From Stereum hirsutum FP-91666 SS1 (Eukaryota > Basidiomycota > Agaricomycetes > Russulales > Stereaceae): DNA of 64,000 nucleotides. The stretch lies in the NCBI RefSeq assembly GCF_000264905.1, contig NW_006763131.1:2622708-2686707 (forward strand). Reading direction: 5' to 3'. Shown one piece after another: positions 1-10,549 of this stretch. Both the position numbers and the translations under genes were made by a program. The notes under the pieces were generated by a model. It made no database searches, was not told where the DNA came from, and was given only the letters and a program-made list of their open reading frames with translations. Position 1 is the first letter of the stretch. Each line of letters begins with the position of its first letter.

Positions 1-537
1 TTTCCTACTAGGATACTGAAGTGGTCATTCTTAAAGACAAATCTGAAGTGATACTGGCTACCTAGATAGGCTCAAGTAGCACTAGACTCATGCAATCCAC
101 AGAAAAAACAGAGTTTCCATTGATATTTGACGAGGGAGAAGCAAGATGTGTCTGTTACCGCCACCTGTGCCAACCTGCGCCACCTTTGTACGTCGAACGG
201 CAGGCGGCGGCTGCGTTCAGCATTCAAGCTCCGCCGCCGACTTTCGTTCCTGTTCTCGAACGTCTATTGCGCCCGTGAGTCTTGGCATCTACCGTTTTCG
301 GTAGCAAGCACGCTTCCCTCATATCCATCGCAATATACGATATGAGGGCCTGCTCGAGTAGCTCGAGCAGATTTTAGAATTGAGCTGCCCCCAGGGGGCA
401 GCTCAAACTCATATCGAGCTCATTTGGAGCTCATATACGTGCCTCATATGTGAGGCCTCAATGCGAACTTTGAGCAAGGCTAGTGTGGCGCGGCTACTCT
501 GCGGTTTGCTTCCATCCATACCTGAAAGGTTTCCGAA
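1..537. other. 5' flank of the trypsin-like gene, no gene seen
   Basis: I see no convincing coding sequence here. Short overlapping open frames occur, but they show no family features and no fungal codon pattern. The notable content is a run of perfect palindromes between 316 and 456, listed separately. The stretch ends at the start codon of the trypsin-like gene. Confidence 0.5.
316..456. repeat. Cluster of four short inverted repeats
   Basis: Four inverted repeats lie within 141 bases: arms 316-325/339-348 (10 bp, 13-nt spacer), 350-358/362-370 (9 bp, 3-nt spacer, ctgctcgag type), 381-392/394-405 (12 bp, 1-nt spacer, tgagctgccccc) and 441-446/451-456 (6 bp). A direct repeat of gagctcat lies between the last two. 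They sit 80-220 bp upstream of the next start codon, so they could be promoter sites for dimeric regulators or remnants of a foldback element. The sequence alone does not decide. Confidence 0.75.
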
Positions 538-2694
538 ATGTCTGACGATACGAAGAGTATGTGCTGGAAGTCGTCTTCCGCGTCTGTTCCACTTACGAGC
601 GTTTTGTTCTTTTGTAGTCATTTCTTTGAGTGATGCAGATCTTACGTCTCTCAAGTTCCTTGGTCCTGGTGAGTACCTCCGCATTTCGCATGTGTATCCC
701 TCACTTATCGTCACGCCCCTAGACTCTATGCAGCGCGTCAGGGATTTGATCACGGCCATCAAGAAAGCTCCTCAGTACTTAGGATGTGAGTGTCTTAGTC
801 TTTTCGTGTATCGTCTCTATAGCTGACTTGCGAACTTCCTCTTAGGGGTCACTGTATTCCACGTCGGGTGCCTCAACACCCAGCTCAAGTACCAACCAAG
901 TCCTCCGTCCCCAACCTCGCCCACGGCCATCGAGATTACGCTTCTCTCACAGTCGTCCGAATCCTCTGTTGGTGATGATGACTACATCTCGCCCTTCGAA
1001 CGCGTATACTTCTACAACGGCATCGCCGACGACCCTCCCCACCTCTTCCAGCGTTCCGATCTCATGCAGCGTCCTTTCCCCACCCCTGAAGAGAGGCCTA
1101 CAGAGAGGCACTCCGCCACTCCGGTGAAGGCCGCCCACACCGCTAACCACCCTATCCTCAAGAACGCACTTTGGAAGGGGTCGGTTGCTCCTGAGATCAT
1201 TGCTTTGTGCAACGAGGCGAGTCGTGGCATCCGCATCTCGACGATGCTGCCTGTGCGTTTCTCTACCCTTGATGAAGACGACAAGGACGTATTCGACGAC
1301 CACATCGTTCTTTGGATCTCCGTTCATCCTGGCAGCACCAAGATGACCAGCTGCCGTGATGCGAACGACCCCATCCTCGACATCTTCGCCAAATACGACA
1401 TCCACGACGTCGCAGTCCACTGGATCGAGGGCGCTATGGAATCACTTGCTGGTCCTCCTGAGATGATGCCGATCACCAGAGATACCGACCCGACTCATTG
1501 GGTCCGCCGAGCTCTCACAGCCGTCCTGGGCGTCCCCCTTGCTGCGCAGGACATGGCGGACAAAGACTCGCAGGGCTCACTCGGTCTCTACTTCCACCGT
1601 GGTAAGGACCGACATGGCAATAAGAGCAAGGACGTCTTGGCATTTACCAACAAACATGTCGTGTCCAAGAAGACCAACGAGGACTACAAGTACAGTGGCC
1701 ACCAAGGTGAACGTAAGCAGTACATTCGCAACTGCGGTTATCGTCGCTTTGAGAAGCTCCTCAACGAGGCTCGTGCCCTGCTTGCTGAGAAGCTCGATGA
1801 CGCCAAGTTGTTCGCCGAGCAGCTTGCGGAGCTGGTGGCGAAACGACCTGAGGAAGAGGATGCGGAGTACAACAGGGACTTGAAGGATAAGGAGCAGCAG
1901 TTGCAGAAAGCGGAGTCGGACGTTGGTGTCCTCGATGAGTTCCTCAAGCTCCTCAAGTCCACCTGGAGCGATGCCCTCGATCGTATCATCGCCTGGGTCG
2001 ACTGGGCGCCCAAGATCGCCAATGACGCCGACTCCCGCCGCTACACTCGCGATATAGGTGTCATGACGCTCGAACGGGACAAATTCGTTCAGAACTTCAA
2101 GGGGAATGTCGTCTACCTTGGTGCGTACTTCTTTTTGTCTCTCTTCTTTTTCTTGACTTCATCTAATGGAAATTTTAAGCTGGTAAGTTCACCCGCGCCG
2201 AGATCAACGCTTGCTTCTACCCCAACGCTGCCAACCCCTCCGTATTTAAGTACCCAAAGGACCACCTCTTCAGGCTCTCGGGTACCGTCGACGCCGCAGC
2301 CCTCTCGAACCCGTACTTTGTTGACAAGAACAACAACCCCTGCTTCGTCGTTGCCAAGCAAGGGCAGGTGACCGACCTTACCTTTGGTCGCCAGTCCGAG
2401 CTCGAGGCTTACACCTATAGGGACCTCGAAGGCAGGTCCTGGGAGGTCGCAGTCCTCAACTGGGGGGGCAACAAGCACGGTAATTTCTCGGCTAAGGGGG
2501 ATTCCGGCTCAGCTATCTTCAACGCGGAGGGAAAGCTGGTCGCTGTCCTGCACTCCGGAATGCCCCGCGGCATGTCCAACCATGTTACCTTCGGAACCCC
2601 TGGTCACTATGTCATGGAGCTCATCTTGGAGCAGTACCCCGACGCCGATTTCTCCCGCTTAAAGTTCGAAGAAGACGAGGCCACCGCCGCCTAA
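538..2694 (+). CDS. Trypsin-fold serine peptidase-like protein with coiled-coil insertion
   Basis: Five exons (538-556, 618-668, 723-785, 846-2120, 2180-2694) join in frame to about 640 residues. There is no signal peptide, so the protein is probably intracellular. A chymotrypsin-type triad can be read: His in TNKHVV (about residue 314), Asp in TRDIGVM (about 446) and Ser in GDSGSAIF (about 580). Between His and Asp lies a charged, heptad-like helical insertion of roughly 75 residues (about 338-415). The first 300 residues are unrecognised. The start at 538 is supported by splicing of three small 5' exons into the long one; the first exon is only 19 nt. Uncharacterised proteins of this general shape occur in Agaricomycetes from general knowledge; substrate and activity are unknown. 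An HtrA-like or self-processing role is conceivable but unproven. Confidence 0.8.
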
Positions 2695-4019
2695 AGCATC
2701 AAAGTCGTTTTTTTTCCTCCTCGACTCTTTTTTCTGTCCTATGGTCGTTGGTTCCAAATGCGTGTCTTGCCACAGTCATCGTGCTGCAAACGTTTGTCCC
2801 TGTGCCTTATCATTTTTCGTACTCGTAGCTAATAGACTTTGACACTCTAGATCTACGACAATTCTGCACGCTTCGATTTTGTGCTCTCGACTTCGTCTTG
2901 ACTCGTTTCTTGGCTCGGTAATGTAATTTATCGGTTGGCTGTCGACGCTGCTGCATCTCTTGACTCGTAATTCCTGACTTGGTATGTTTATCCACTCTGC
3001 CTGATGTTGATTTACCATGGGGAAAGGGAGACGATTCTGGGTGGATCCTAGGTGAGAACAACGAGTTGCTTGCATGGGTACCATCAGAGCTGAGGGAAGG
3101 GTTCAATTGGTCACCGCAAGTACGCGGCGAGGCTCATGGGATGTCGCGGACGAAGTGTCTGGTCGAGGGATAGTTGAAGGGACGGTCTGTCTACCTGTTT
3201 ACAGAGTTTGAAATTATTTTTTTGTATTGATTACTTCCAATCAAGTCTATGATCTCTTGCTGCCCTCAGACTTCCTCTTTGGTGTTCGTCATAAGTATAC
3301 TCGTCAATCTTCGTTCGTTTACTCCTGTGTGAGCTAGACAGTTCGCCGTTCAGTGTGGGCGAGGGCGATCAGACTCATGCTGCATCATAGAGAACTCTGA
3401 GGGCTCGGTGCCTTGGGGCTTGGGCTGACATCGAGGCTTGTGGGGTTTCGGGTACTGTTGTGGAAGTATGAAAGTGTCACGCTCGCAGCCTAGGCATCTA
3501 TCCAGTTCCTTCGCAAAACACGGTGTAAGTCACTTTCTCTTAAGAGTAGTATGTTATAAAAAATGACGACGACCAGCTCAAATAAATAAAGGATGAGATC
3601 CTGCCCAGACGGAACTTTCAGCCAGACAAAGCCCCTGATATTAGCAACCCTATCAAAACCCAAAAGCGATGGGCTGTGATCTGTCCAGCTTTGTTTCGTT
3701 GCGTTTTGGCAGGAGAGGGAGAGACGGTAGAGGACAGGGCCGATGTGGTGTCTGTATTGCTCGCACTGCTAGTGATTCCTCCGTGATGGATTGGCCCAAA
3801 GCAGCTGAGCGAAGTGGTTGCTCTCAACCGAGTCATTCAATTCAAAGTGGCACCGACCATTTTTCACTTTCCGACGGAAGCAAAGTCCAACTCCGCCCTG
3901 CCGCGTCGGCAACAGTCTCGGAAAAATGAGGACATAAGTCAATTCCCTTGACACCATGGTAGATAGACAGACAACGCGATCAGCTCGGATAAACATACGA
4001 TGAAATCGTCCTTAGACTC
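2695..4019. other. Convergent intergenic region
   Basis: This 1.3 kb gap separates the 3' ends of two converging genes. Small open frames on both strands (for example near 2979-3173 and 3618-3929) lack motifs and splice context. I see no repeat or RNA gene. Confidence 0.5.
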
Positions 4020-4841
4020 TCAAATAGACAGGGCCCCTGCGACCAGCATAACGATAAGAACCAAGACGCAATGAGCTACGGCTTGTGAAGCCTTGCTAGA
4101 TTGCATGCTCGAGGAGGACGTTGAGGCAGCGGTTGACGCGGTACTCGATGCACTGACAACGCTGGAATTACCGCCAGCCGTGCCATCTGACTCGGTGACA
4201 CTGTGTCGAATGATTAGTACGTGTCATACATTCTAGAGGCAGCACTCACATAAAATTGTCTAATAGCAGAGACCATTGCGAAGAGTCTTGCAGCGTTGAG
4301 TTTGCAGTAGGCGACGGACCGCCTATGATCACGCTGATTTCGTGTTCTTTGGTTCCGTCAAGTCCGCTTTGCGAGAAAAGCGTGTCGCAGAGGAATGGAC
4401 CAGAAAGGCGAGCACCGTCCACGGACGTAGTCACACCGTCTAACGTGATGTTGAACAGATTGGAACCGTCGTCGAGGAGAGCTGAGACGATAATGGCCGT
4501 TCCTGTACGCACAAGAAAGATCAGTACATTTGATGCATATAGATGGCCATGTGAACAAGCAAAATCTCACCGTTGAACTTGAGGGAGGCTCCGTTTCCTT
4601 CTCCCTTCGACCACCCGAAATGGTCCGTGCAGTTGTGTGGGAGCGTATTGAAACAACCAGCTTGTCCGCCGATGAGTTGACCGTTATCATCGACTTCGCA
4701 AGGTATGGCTCCACTTGCGCCATTGGTATAGGAGATAGACGGATTATCATCGTCAACGGTGGTGTTTGTATCTGCGTGGACGAGCTGGATGGTCAAGAAG
4801 ATAGTCAAGATGGCTGCTGCAGAAAGAGTGGTGCAGAACAT
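4020..4841 (-). CDS. Small secreted protein, probably GPI-anchored
   Basis: Three exons (4571-4841, 4250-4502, 4020-4200 on the minus strand) give about 234 residues. The N-terminus MFCTTLSAAAILTIFLTIQ is a clear signal peptide. The middle has several N-glycosylation sequons (NTT, NCT, NIT, NST, NSS) and cysteines, with a pattern typical of beta-sandwich surface proteins of Agaricomycetes. The end is a Ser/Thr-rich stretch followed by a hydrophobic tail (VLVLIVMLVAGALSI) and an immediate stop, which fits a GPI-attachment signal; a C-terminal membrane anchor is the alternative. Both introns are short and canonical. No catalytic motif is visible and the function is unknown. It is divergent from RPB8. 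Confidence 0.75.
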
Positions 4842-5259
4842 GTCGGCGCAGCGAGTGTGTGAGTAGTCAAGAGCAGAAACAGAGCTGGCCAGGAAATATG
4901 GTCGCGCTCCTCCTAGAGCGCATCTTTTTATGAGTGTTCCGTTACGGTTGCGAGATCAGTCACGGTAAAAGCGTGGCAGCACCAATCGGCGGAGTGTTCA
5001 AGCCGCTCGTAGGTGAACTGAGATGAAAAAGCAGGAACAAGCTTTGGAAGTAGTGAGGAAAAGATTTATCTGCCGTGGGAGGAGGACGTGTGGCGTGGAT
5101 GCAGGCGCCTAACTCAGACCGGCAATCTGCGAGGTTGAGGCTCGCCACAAATCTTCAACTGCTGCACTCTGTTGCAGTGCTCCTTCACCGTTCTTTACAC
5201 CTCTTTTATCTGTTCGGACTCTTTGAAACCCAAAAGTACATCAAGTACATCCAACAAAA
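4842..5259. promoter_or_regulatory. Divergent promoter region of the GPI-type gene and RPB8
   Basis: A 418 bp head-to-head interval. The RPB8 side ends in a CT-rich leader (cttcaccgttctttacacc, around 5184) typical of constitutive fungal genes. No coding sequence or TATA box close to either start was seen. Confidence 0.5.
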
Positions 5260-5867
5260 ATGACGACCCCGGCCTCTTCCAATGTCGTATTTGACGATAT
5301 TTTCACCGTCGAGGACATTGATCGGGAAGGCAGGAAGTTTGACCGAGGTGCGCTCCATTTTGTTCTATGCATCATATATCTTCACCGTCTGACGATATAG
5401 TTTTCTCGTTCTAAGTCTCGCGACTATACGCCCACTCTAAAAACTACGACATGGACCTCACACTCGACTACAATATCGAACTCTTCCCTCTCGAGAAGGG
5501 CCAAACCCTCGCACTTGCACTCGCCAGTTCGTTAGCACGAGGACCTGCAGGACCATCGGGGGCAGACGGGGCAGAAGATGAGGACAAGGACAAAGATGTA
5601 TGGAGACCTGATGGAAAAGGACGTAGGGGTCTGGAGGAGGATTACGACTACGTCATGTACGGGAAGGTGTATCGGTTTGACTCTGGTACAGCAGAGATTG
5701 TGTACGTGTTTTACCTCTATTTCTTTGATGCTAATAGTGCTGAAGGCAGTTCTTCCAGAACTGCATATGCATCCTTTGGGGGATTGTTGATGTCGTTGAC
5801 TGGGTCGTTCCGGCATATGACTAGTATCGTCCTGGGAGACCCGGTGTATATTCTGCTACGAAAGTGA
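5260..5867 (+). CDS. RPB8: DNA-directed RNA polymerases I, II and III subunit RPABC3 (Rpb8)
   Basis: Three exons (5260-5347, 5416-5701, 5738-5867) give 167 residues; yeast Rpb8 has 146. The family signature is clear: FDDIFTVEDIDREGRKFDR at the N-terminus, MDLTLDYNIELFP, DYDYVMYGKVYRF and the C-terminal SFGGLLMSLTG followed by VYILLRK. The protein is a shared OB-fold subunit of all three nuclear RNA polymerases. Relative to yeast it carries an extra acidic, low-complexity loop (about residues 70-95, Ala/Gly/Asp-rich) in the position that is variable in the family. Intron 2 (5702-5737) is only 36 nt, near the lower limit for fungi, and is required to restore the reading frame. Confidence 0.95.
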
Positions 5868-6553
5868 CGGGTGTATGTGCGTGTGTGTATCATTATTTCC
5901 ATTCATTGTCAAGCCCTTAGAAAGTGCTCGCTTCCCATGAACCGTCTGACTTGACACTCACCGTCTATTACTGTGGCGCCGTAAAGTTCACTCCTGGGAG
6001 GGCCAACATGTTCTCTGGCCGTGTCCCGGAGCTTCCGTTACTTCCAGCTTGTCTTATCAGCATTTCTCTTGTTTCTACACCATCTGTGGCCCTGATGGAT
6101 GTTCTCGTGCAATGAGGTCTTCCGCCACTCTGTGCCATACTCTTGGTTCCCACGGTCTTCGAGCGCTGGTCTTGTTCTTTCCACTTAGCGGCTCCGCCTC
6201 ATATCAAACACATATAGACAACTTCCTTTCGTGAACCCTCATCGGCAGCGGTCACCATCCCTCTGATTCTTTCCCATAGTGTTGTCTTCCGACAGCCCCC
6301 TCGCGCCTCCTGGGCTTATTGTCTTCACAATACGCGCGCAACGAGGCAAGCTATATAATATTGCGATGCAAGGGGTAAGACAATAGATCGTCGTCTCTAC
6401 GGGTGTGGATGTACTGATATATCTCAGCAAGTTGTACACGAAGTTCGCGTCGGCTGCTGGACGGCGAGATATACCCCCATCACACTCGAGTACACCGAGC
6501 AGCTCCATCTTGCCCTTTCACCATCTACACTCTTTCTACGGTCCTAATCACAA
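5868..6553. other. Intergenic region between RPB8 and the pseudokinase gene
   Basis: No gene seen. A TATA-like string (tatataata, 6352-6360) lies about 195 bp before the chosen start of the next gene, and CT-rich sequence follows. Small open frames on both strands look like chance. Confidence 0.45.
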
Positions 6554-8859
6554 ATGTTCCCCTTGGCATGGAATCCTCGCGGCTTGGCCTACAATGTATA
6601 CAGACGCTTGCAGTACCTGCTTCCGTGGAGGGTTGAGAGGGTGGAAGACGATTGCTTCGTTTGCGAAGTAAGTTCAGTCGAGTATCCTTGTTCTGGTAAG
6701 CCCTACACTCCCATACCCGCTCGTGGTCTCTCATACTCACATTGTGTTTGTCAGAATTTTTTGATGACGACGATGAACGAGGAGCGAGACCTCACGGAAG
6801 GTTCATCACGAAAAGGTACACAAAATTACTTACCTCCTGCTCATAATCCGCTCAACATGATTTTGGTGATACAGCTGCGCACTCGCATATAACCACAACG
6901 GCATGATGGCAGAGGTATGTACGGTTCGCTCGTTCTCCCTCATCCGCACGAAGTCCTCACTCCGTGCATCAGCCTTATCTCCTCTCGAACTCAAAGCTCT
7001 TGGAGCCTCTCCAAGGATCATGCGTACCTCGTCTGCTTGGCATGTGGCTCTCCGAAGACGGGTCCACGGTCACATACGATCTAGAGACTTTCGATTCCCT
7101 CCGCCAGCGCCTTCTCCATAGTCCCCTTACTGAAGCGGAGAAACAATCCATCGTGGAAGCCTACGAGCTTATCCACGCGCGAAACGTCCTTCACGGCGAC
7201 GTGTCCTTCGATAATATACTGATTGGTATGTTTCGTCTCTGAATTCCTTCACTGCTCACGGGCGCTGATCGTGGAGGACAGACGACGAAGGCAAGATCAT
7301 GATCACCGAGTTCAGCCAAGGATGTTGCTTAGCGTCCATAGACGACCCCGACATCGATATGGAAGTCCGCTGCGAGAGATGCGAGCTCGAATACGAAATA
7401 CGGCATGTCAAGTTTATGCTGGATTACATGGATAGCAGACGATCAGAGTATGCGCTCACGGACAGCGCGGCTGGTCGCCGCGATGGTCATATCTTTCCCT
7501 TCCTGGGTCTAGGCTTCGATGTCGAGAAACCGGTGAGTGTATGTCTTTCTGAGGAAAAATTAAGGTGTATCCTAACCGTGTACCTTTTGATAGTTCTACA
7601 TTCCTCGACGTACGCTAGAACAGTGGCAACTGGAGGCCTCCATGGCCATCGCACCCTGGTCCTTTTCATCAGAGCTTCCTATGCATCTCTTTGCTCCGAC
7701 ACGGCTTACAATAAACACAACTTCTCAGAACGAGAGCTCCGACAGCCTATCGTCCGCCAATCTTTCACCACCCATCTCCTCTTCCTCGCTCTCCCTCTCA
7801 TCAGACTCATACTATCACGAGTCCACCTCATCCCTCCCACTCCGTCGTAAAAGGTCATTCAGTGACACCTTCAGCGACACCGTTTGCGGCGTGGGCACGA
7901 CAAGGGCTTCTTCATCGTATAAACGTACACGAGACGGCCGTCGTCGCGCGATCAGTATGGATGACGCTTTGTGGCCCCCAACCCGCGCTCAAATCTCGCC
8001 GCCGCCAGAACCACCATATATGCCGTTCGCATCGTATTCTTCTTCCCTCTCCCCCTCCCCTTCCTCCCCTTATGGATTCTCGAACACCCGACCCAAATCA
8101 TCCACATTCACGGCATACTCGAGCGCTCATTCATATTCACCACCGCCAAGTCCCGTCCTCCTTCTATCCGATTTCATGCAACTCGACCCGGACGACGTGC
8201 CTTTCGCGAAATCAGGTCCTGGGACTATCGGGATGTGGTTTCCGCCCTCGCCCTCGCCCTCCCCTTCCGTCGCTGTGGACATGGATGGAGACACTAATAT
8301 TGCGAGCGATGAGTCGGAGTGTTTCTCCAGCGACGAGGGCGAGAGCGAAGACGAGGTGGAGATGGAGATGGAGGTTGGGTACGAGAGTGGAAGGGGCGGC
8401 ATCAGTTTCATGGAGAATTTGGGCACGACCACACACCGTCCTATCAAGTGGGACTCTGAGTGGGACGCTGAGGACGAGACTGCTGTCCAGCCTCAGCACA
8501 CTACAGACGAAGACTCAGGCTTCGACCCGTCGATGCACACCAAGATTTCGCCCTCATCGCCACCAGCTACGACATCCGCTTCCTCGATACCGTACGAAAT
8601 CATCCATGGTCCCCAGACGGCGACTTGGTATCGCGTTCCGGAGGATAGTGATAGCAATACTCCGGGCTACGTTAGTTTCGAGCCTATGAGTGTTACTCTT
8701 ATCGACGTTTCGTCGGATGAGGGGCGACAGCGTCATACCGCTCTACCGAGGCCTGAATGTGCGTCTTTGTCGGTTCGCGATCGGAGAATGGAGTCGGTGA
8801 CTGGGAAGGAGAAGGCGTGGAGGGGGATGGGGCGAGATGGTGTAGGTGAAGATGTTTAA
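6554..8859 (+). CDS. Kinase-fold protein with degenerate active site and long disordered tail
   Basis: Six exons (6554-6695, 6755-6815, 6875-6914, 6973-7225, 7282-7532, 7594-8859) join in frame to about 670 residues. The N-terminal half resembles small fungal kinase domains: LLEPLQGSCVPRLLGMW as the N-lobe strand segment, then LIHARNVLHGDVSFDNILI as the catalytic loop with Asp and Asn kept. The usual DFG is replaced by TEFSQG, and I see no convincing VAIK lysine, so catalysis is doubtful. Residues from about 270 on are low-complexity: Ser/Pro-rich, then acidic (ESEDEVEMEMEVG), probably disordered. The RRKRSFSD and YKRTRDGRRR patches could be nuclear signals. The start is the least certain point; an upstream exon is possible. 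The partner and role are unknown. Confidence 0.7.
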
Positions 8860-9160
8860 TGGTGGCAATCTGTCTCTGTAAAAGTTACTTACCAAGACGT
8901 CCGAAGAGTATTTATCGCGACTCTGAAACATGTTAAATCAATTTCTCATGTTTTGCTGTAGGTACTGGCCTGCTCACGTGCTTTCGCGTTGACTAGTGGC
9001 GTGGGAAATACCAGGACGCGTTCTGGTCTGTTCTGGTCTGTTCTGTTTCCGGCGTAGTCACCGCGTCGCTGTACCTCTTACCCTTTGCATTTACATCCTC
9101 TTCTCCACAGTTTGCTCAAGGAAAACACAGTGCTTCATACTAGCTCTCAGCCCTACCATA
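8860..9160. other. Intergenic region with a short tandem repeat
   Basis: Non-coding leader of the DUF7726 gene. It contains a 10-bp tandem repeat of ttctggtctg (9021-9045, about 2.5 copies). No gene seen. Confidence 0.5.
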
Positions 9161-10105
9161 ATGCCTCCCAAGCGTAAATCTGATGCTCTCGACGACGCGG
9201 ACGACGCTGCTGTTGCCCCCGCCGTCGCACCAGCCAAGAGAACTCGCGTGTCGAAGAAGAAAGTGAACGTAGATGCGGATGCGGACGCAGACGGCGACGA
9301 TGACTATGCTGACGATGTCCCAGAGGCGTCGACGTCGAAGGGGAAGAAGAAGGCGAAGGTCCAGGAGGCTCCGAAGGATTATAAGGATATCAAGCTCGAT
9401 GGGGAGGATGAGGTATGGACTATGATTCTGAACGCGTCGTGTTTCTTCGTCGTTCTCTGTGCTGATTCGGACGCGACGCGTTTTGAATTTGTTGGACGTA
9501 TAGGGAGAGGTTCCGATCTAGTACGCGTATTTCCTTGTGTTGAGTGTGTTGAGGCGTGGACTGGTACTGATGTTGCTATGCAGTGACGACTGTAATGAAG
9601 TCCGTCGTAAGATCCGCCTTCTGCAGAAGGAACCCGGATTCAAGGTATGCATGCATGATCCTTTGAGTAGTTAAATGCACGGATGCTGACATATTATGCC
9701 GATCCGACCTGCAAAGGTTACGCACTGGCTGAAAGAGATCGGTGGTGTGAACAGTAATTCATATGGCCGGTTCAGTAAGTGGCTCTTCACTTCTTCAACA
9801 GTTTTCTGACTGACACTCAGCGACGTCTGCAGTGAAAGCTACTGGCCCTACTGGAGGTGCAGAGAACTCCACATACTATGGCGCGTGAGTACCAACTGCC
9901 CTTCCCTTCCATAATAACTAGCTGACGAGCTCTGGTGGATCACCATACTAGATACGTCTACTTTGAGAAACGGCGGATCGCAGAGGGAAAGAAGAAGACT
10001 GCGAAACGCGAGCGCAACGAGATTGAGCATCCGGGCGGGATGCCGCGCGAGGACAGAGGACGGAGGGGTTATTGGGTCTTCACCGGTGTTCCCGGACGTC
10101 GTTGA
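9161..10105 (+). CDS. DUF7726-type nuclear protein
   Basis: Six exons (9161-9412, 9504-9520, 9584-9644, 9717-9774, 9833-9884, 9952-10105) give 197 residues. The N-terminal 80 residues are charged with basic clusters (PPKRKS, KRTRVSKKK, KGKKKAK) that look like nuclear localisation signals, alternating with Asp/Ala repeats. The C-terminal half matches the fungal DUF7726 pattern: DDCNEVRRKIRLL, VTHWLKEIGGVNSNSYGRFM, then YYGAYVYFEKRR. This fold is thought to be a helical DNA-binding-like module, but its function is not established. Exon 2 is only 17 nt (it encodes GEVPI plus part of Tyr) and is required because reading through the first donor meets an in-frame stop at 9584. Confidence 0.82.
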
Positions 10106-10549
10106 ACGTTTTTGGACTTGGCCACGCTAGATGAGGGCTGTACGGTGCCAGAAGCGTGCGTGCGTTTGTTGTGTGCGTTTTAGGCGGATGATAGACGCGT
10201 GGGGTGTGCTGCAGTTGGCGTAGTTGTTGTTACTTCTTGGAGCTTTGCCTGCGTATATGGTATGAGCTTGTATAATATCGTGTAAATAGACCGGCAATGG
10301 ATAATAGTGGCTGTTCCTGAAACCGTCGTGGAGGAGAAGTCGCTCGAGAATTGCCGGCGAAGAAGGCTAAATGAAAGAAATGATTGGTCCTCGGCGCATG
10401 GCTGAATTGATGTGGGGCTCTGGCCGAAGAGCGTGGGAGAGTGAGGGTAGTGAGCGGTGACGCCGTCAAGCCGTTGCTCTCGTTCGCCACCGACGACGGC
10501 AGCCAGCACATGCTCGTCCTCGCCCTCGTCCACTAGCACTACCCGTACA
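10106..10549. other. Intergenic region upstream of the CNH-GYF gene
   Basis: No gene recognised. The open frame of the next gene extends upstream to 10457 without a better ATG, so the start was placed at 10550. Confidence 0.45.

Noticed and set aside
380..826. A 148-codon + strand open frame across the 5' part of the protease-like gene
   Set aside because: It runs through three introns with consensus splice sites, and spliced exons in other frames connect with the long conserved exon.
7862..8689. A 275-codon + strand frame rich in Arg and Pro
   Set aside because: It overlaps the low-complexity last exon of the pseudokinase in another frame; the chosen frame continues across the introns, this one does not.
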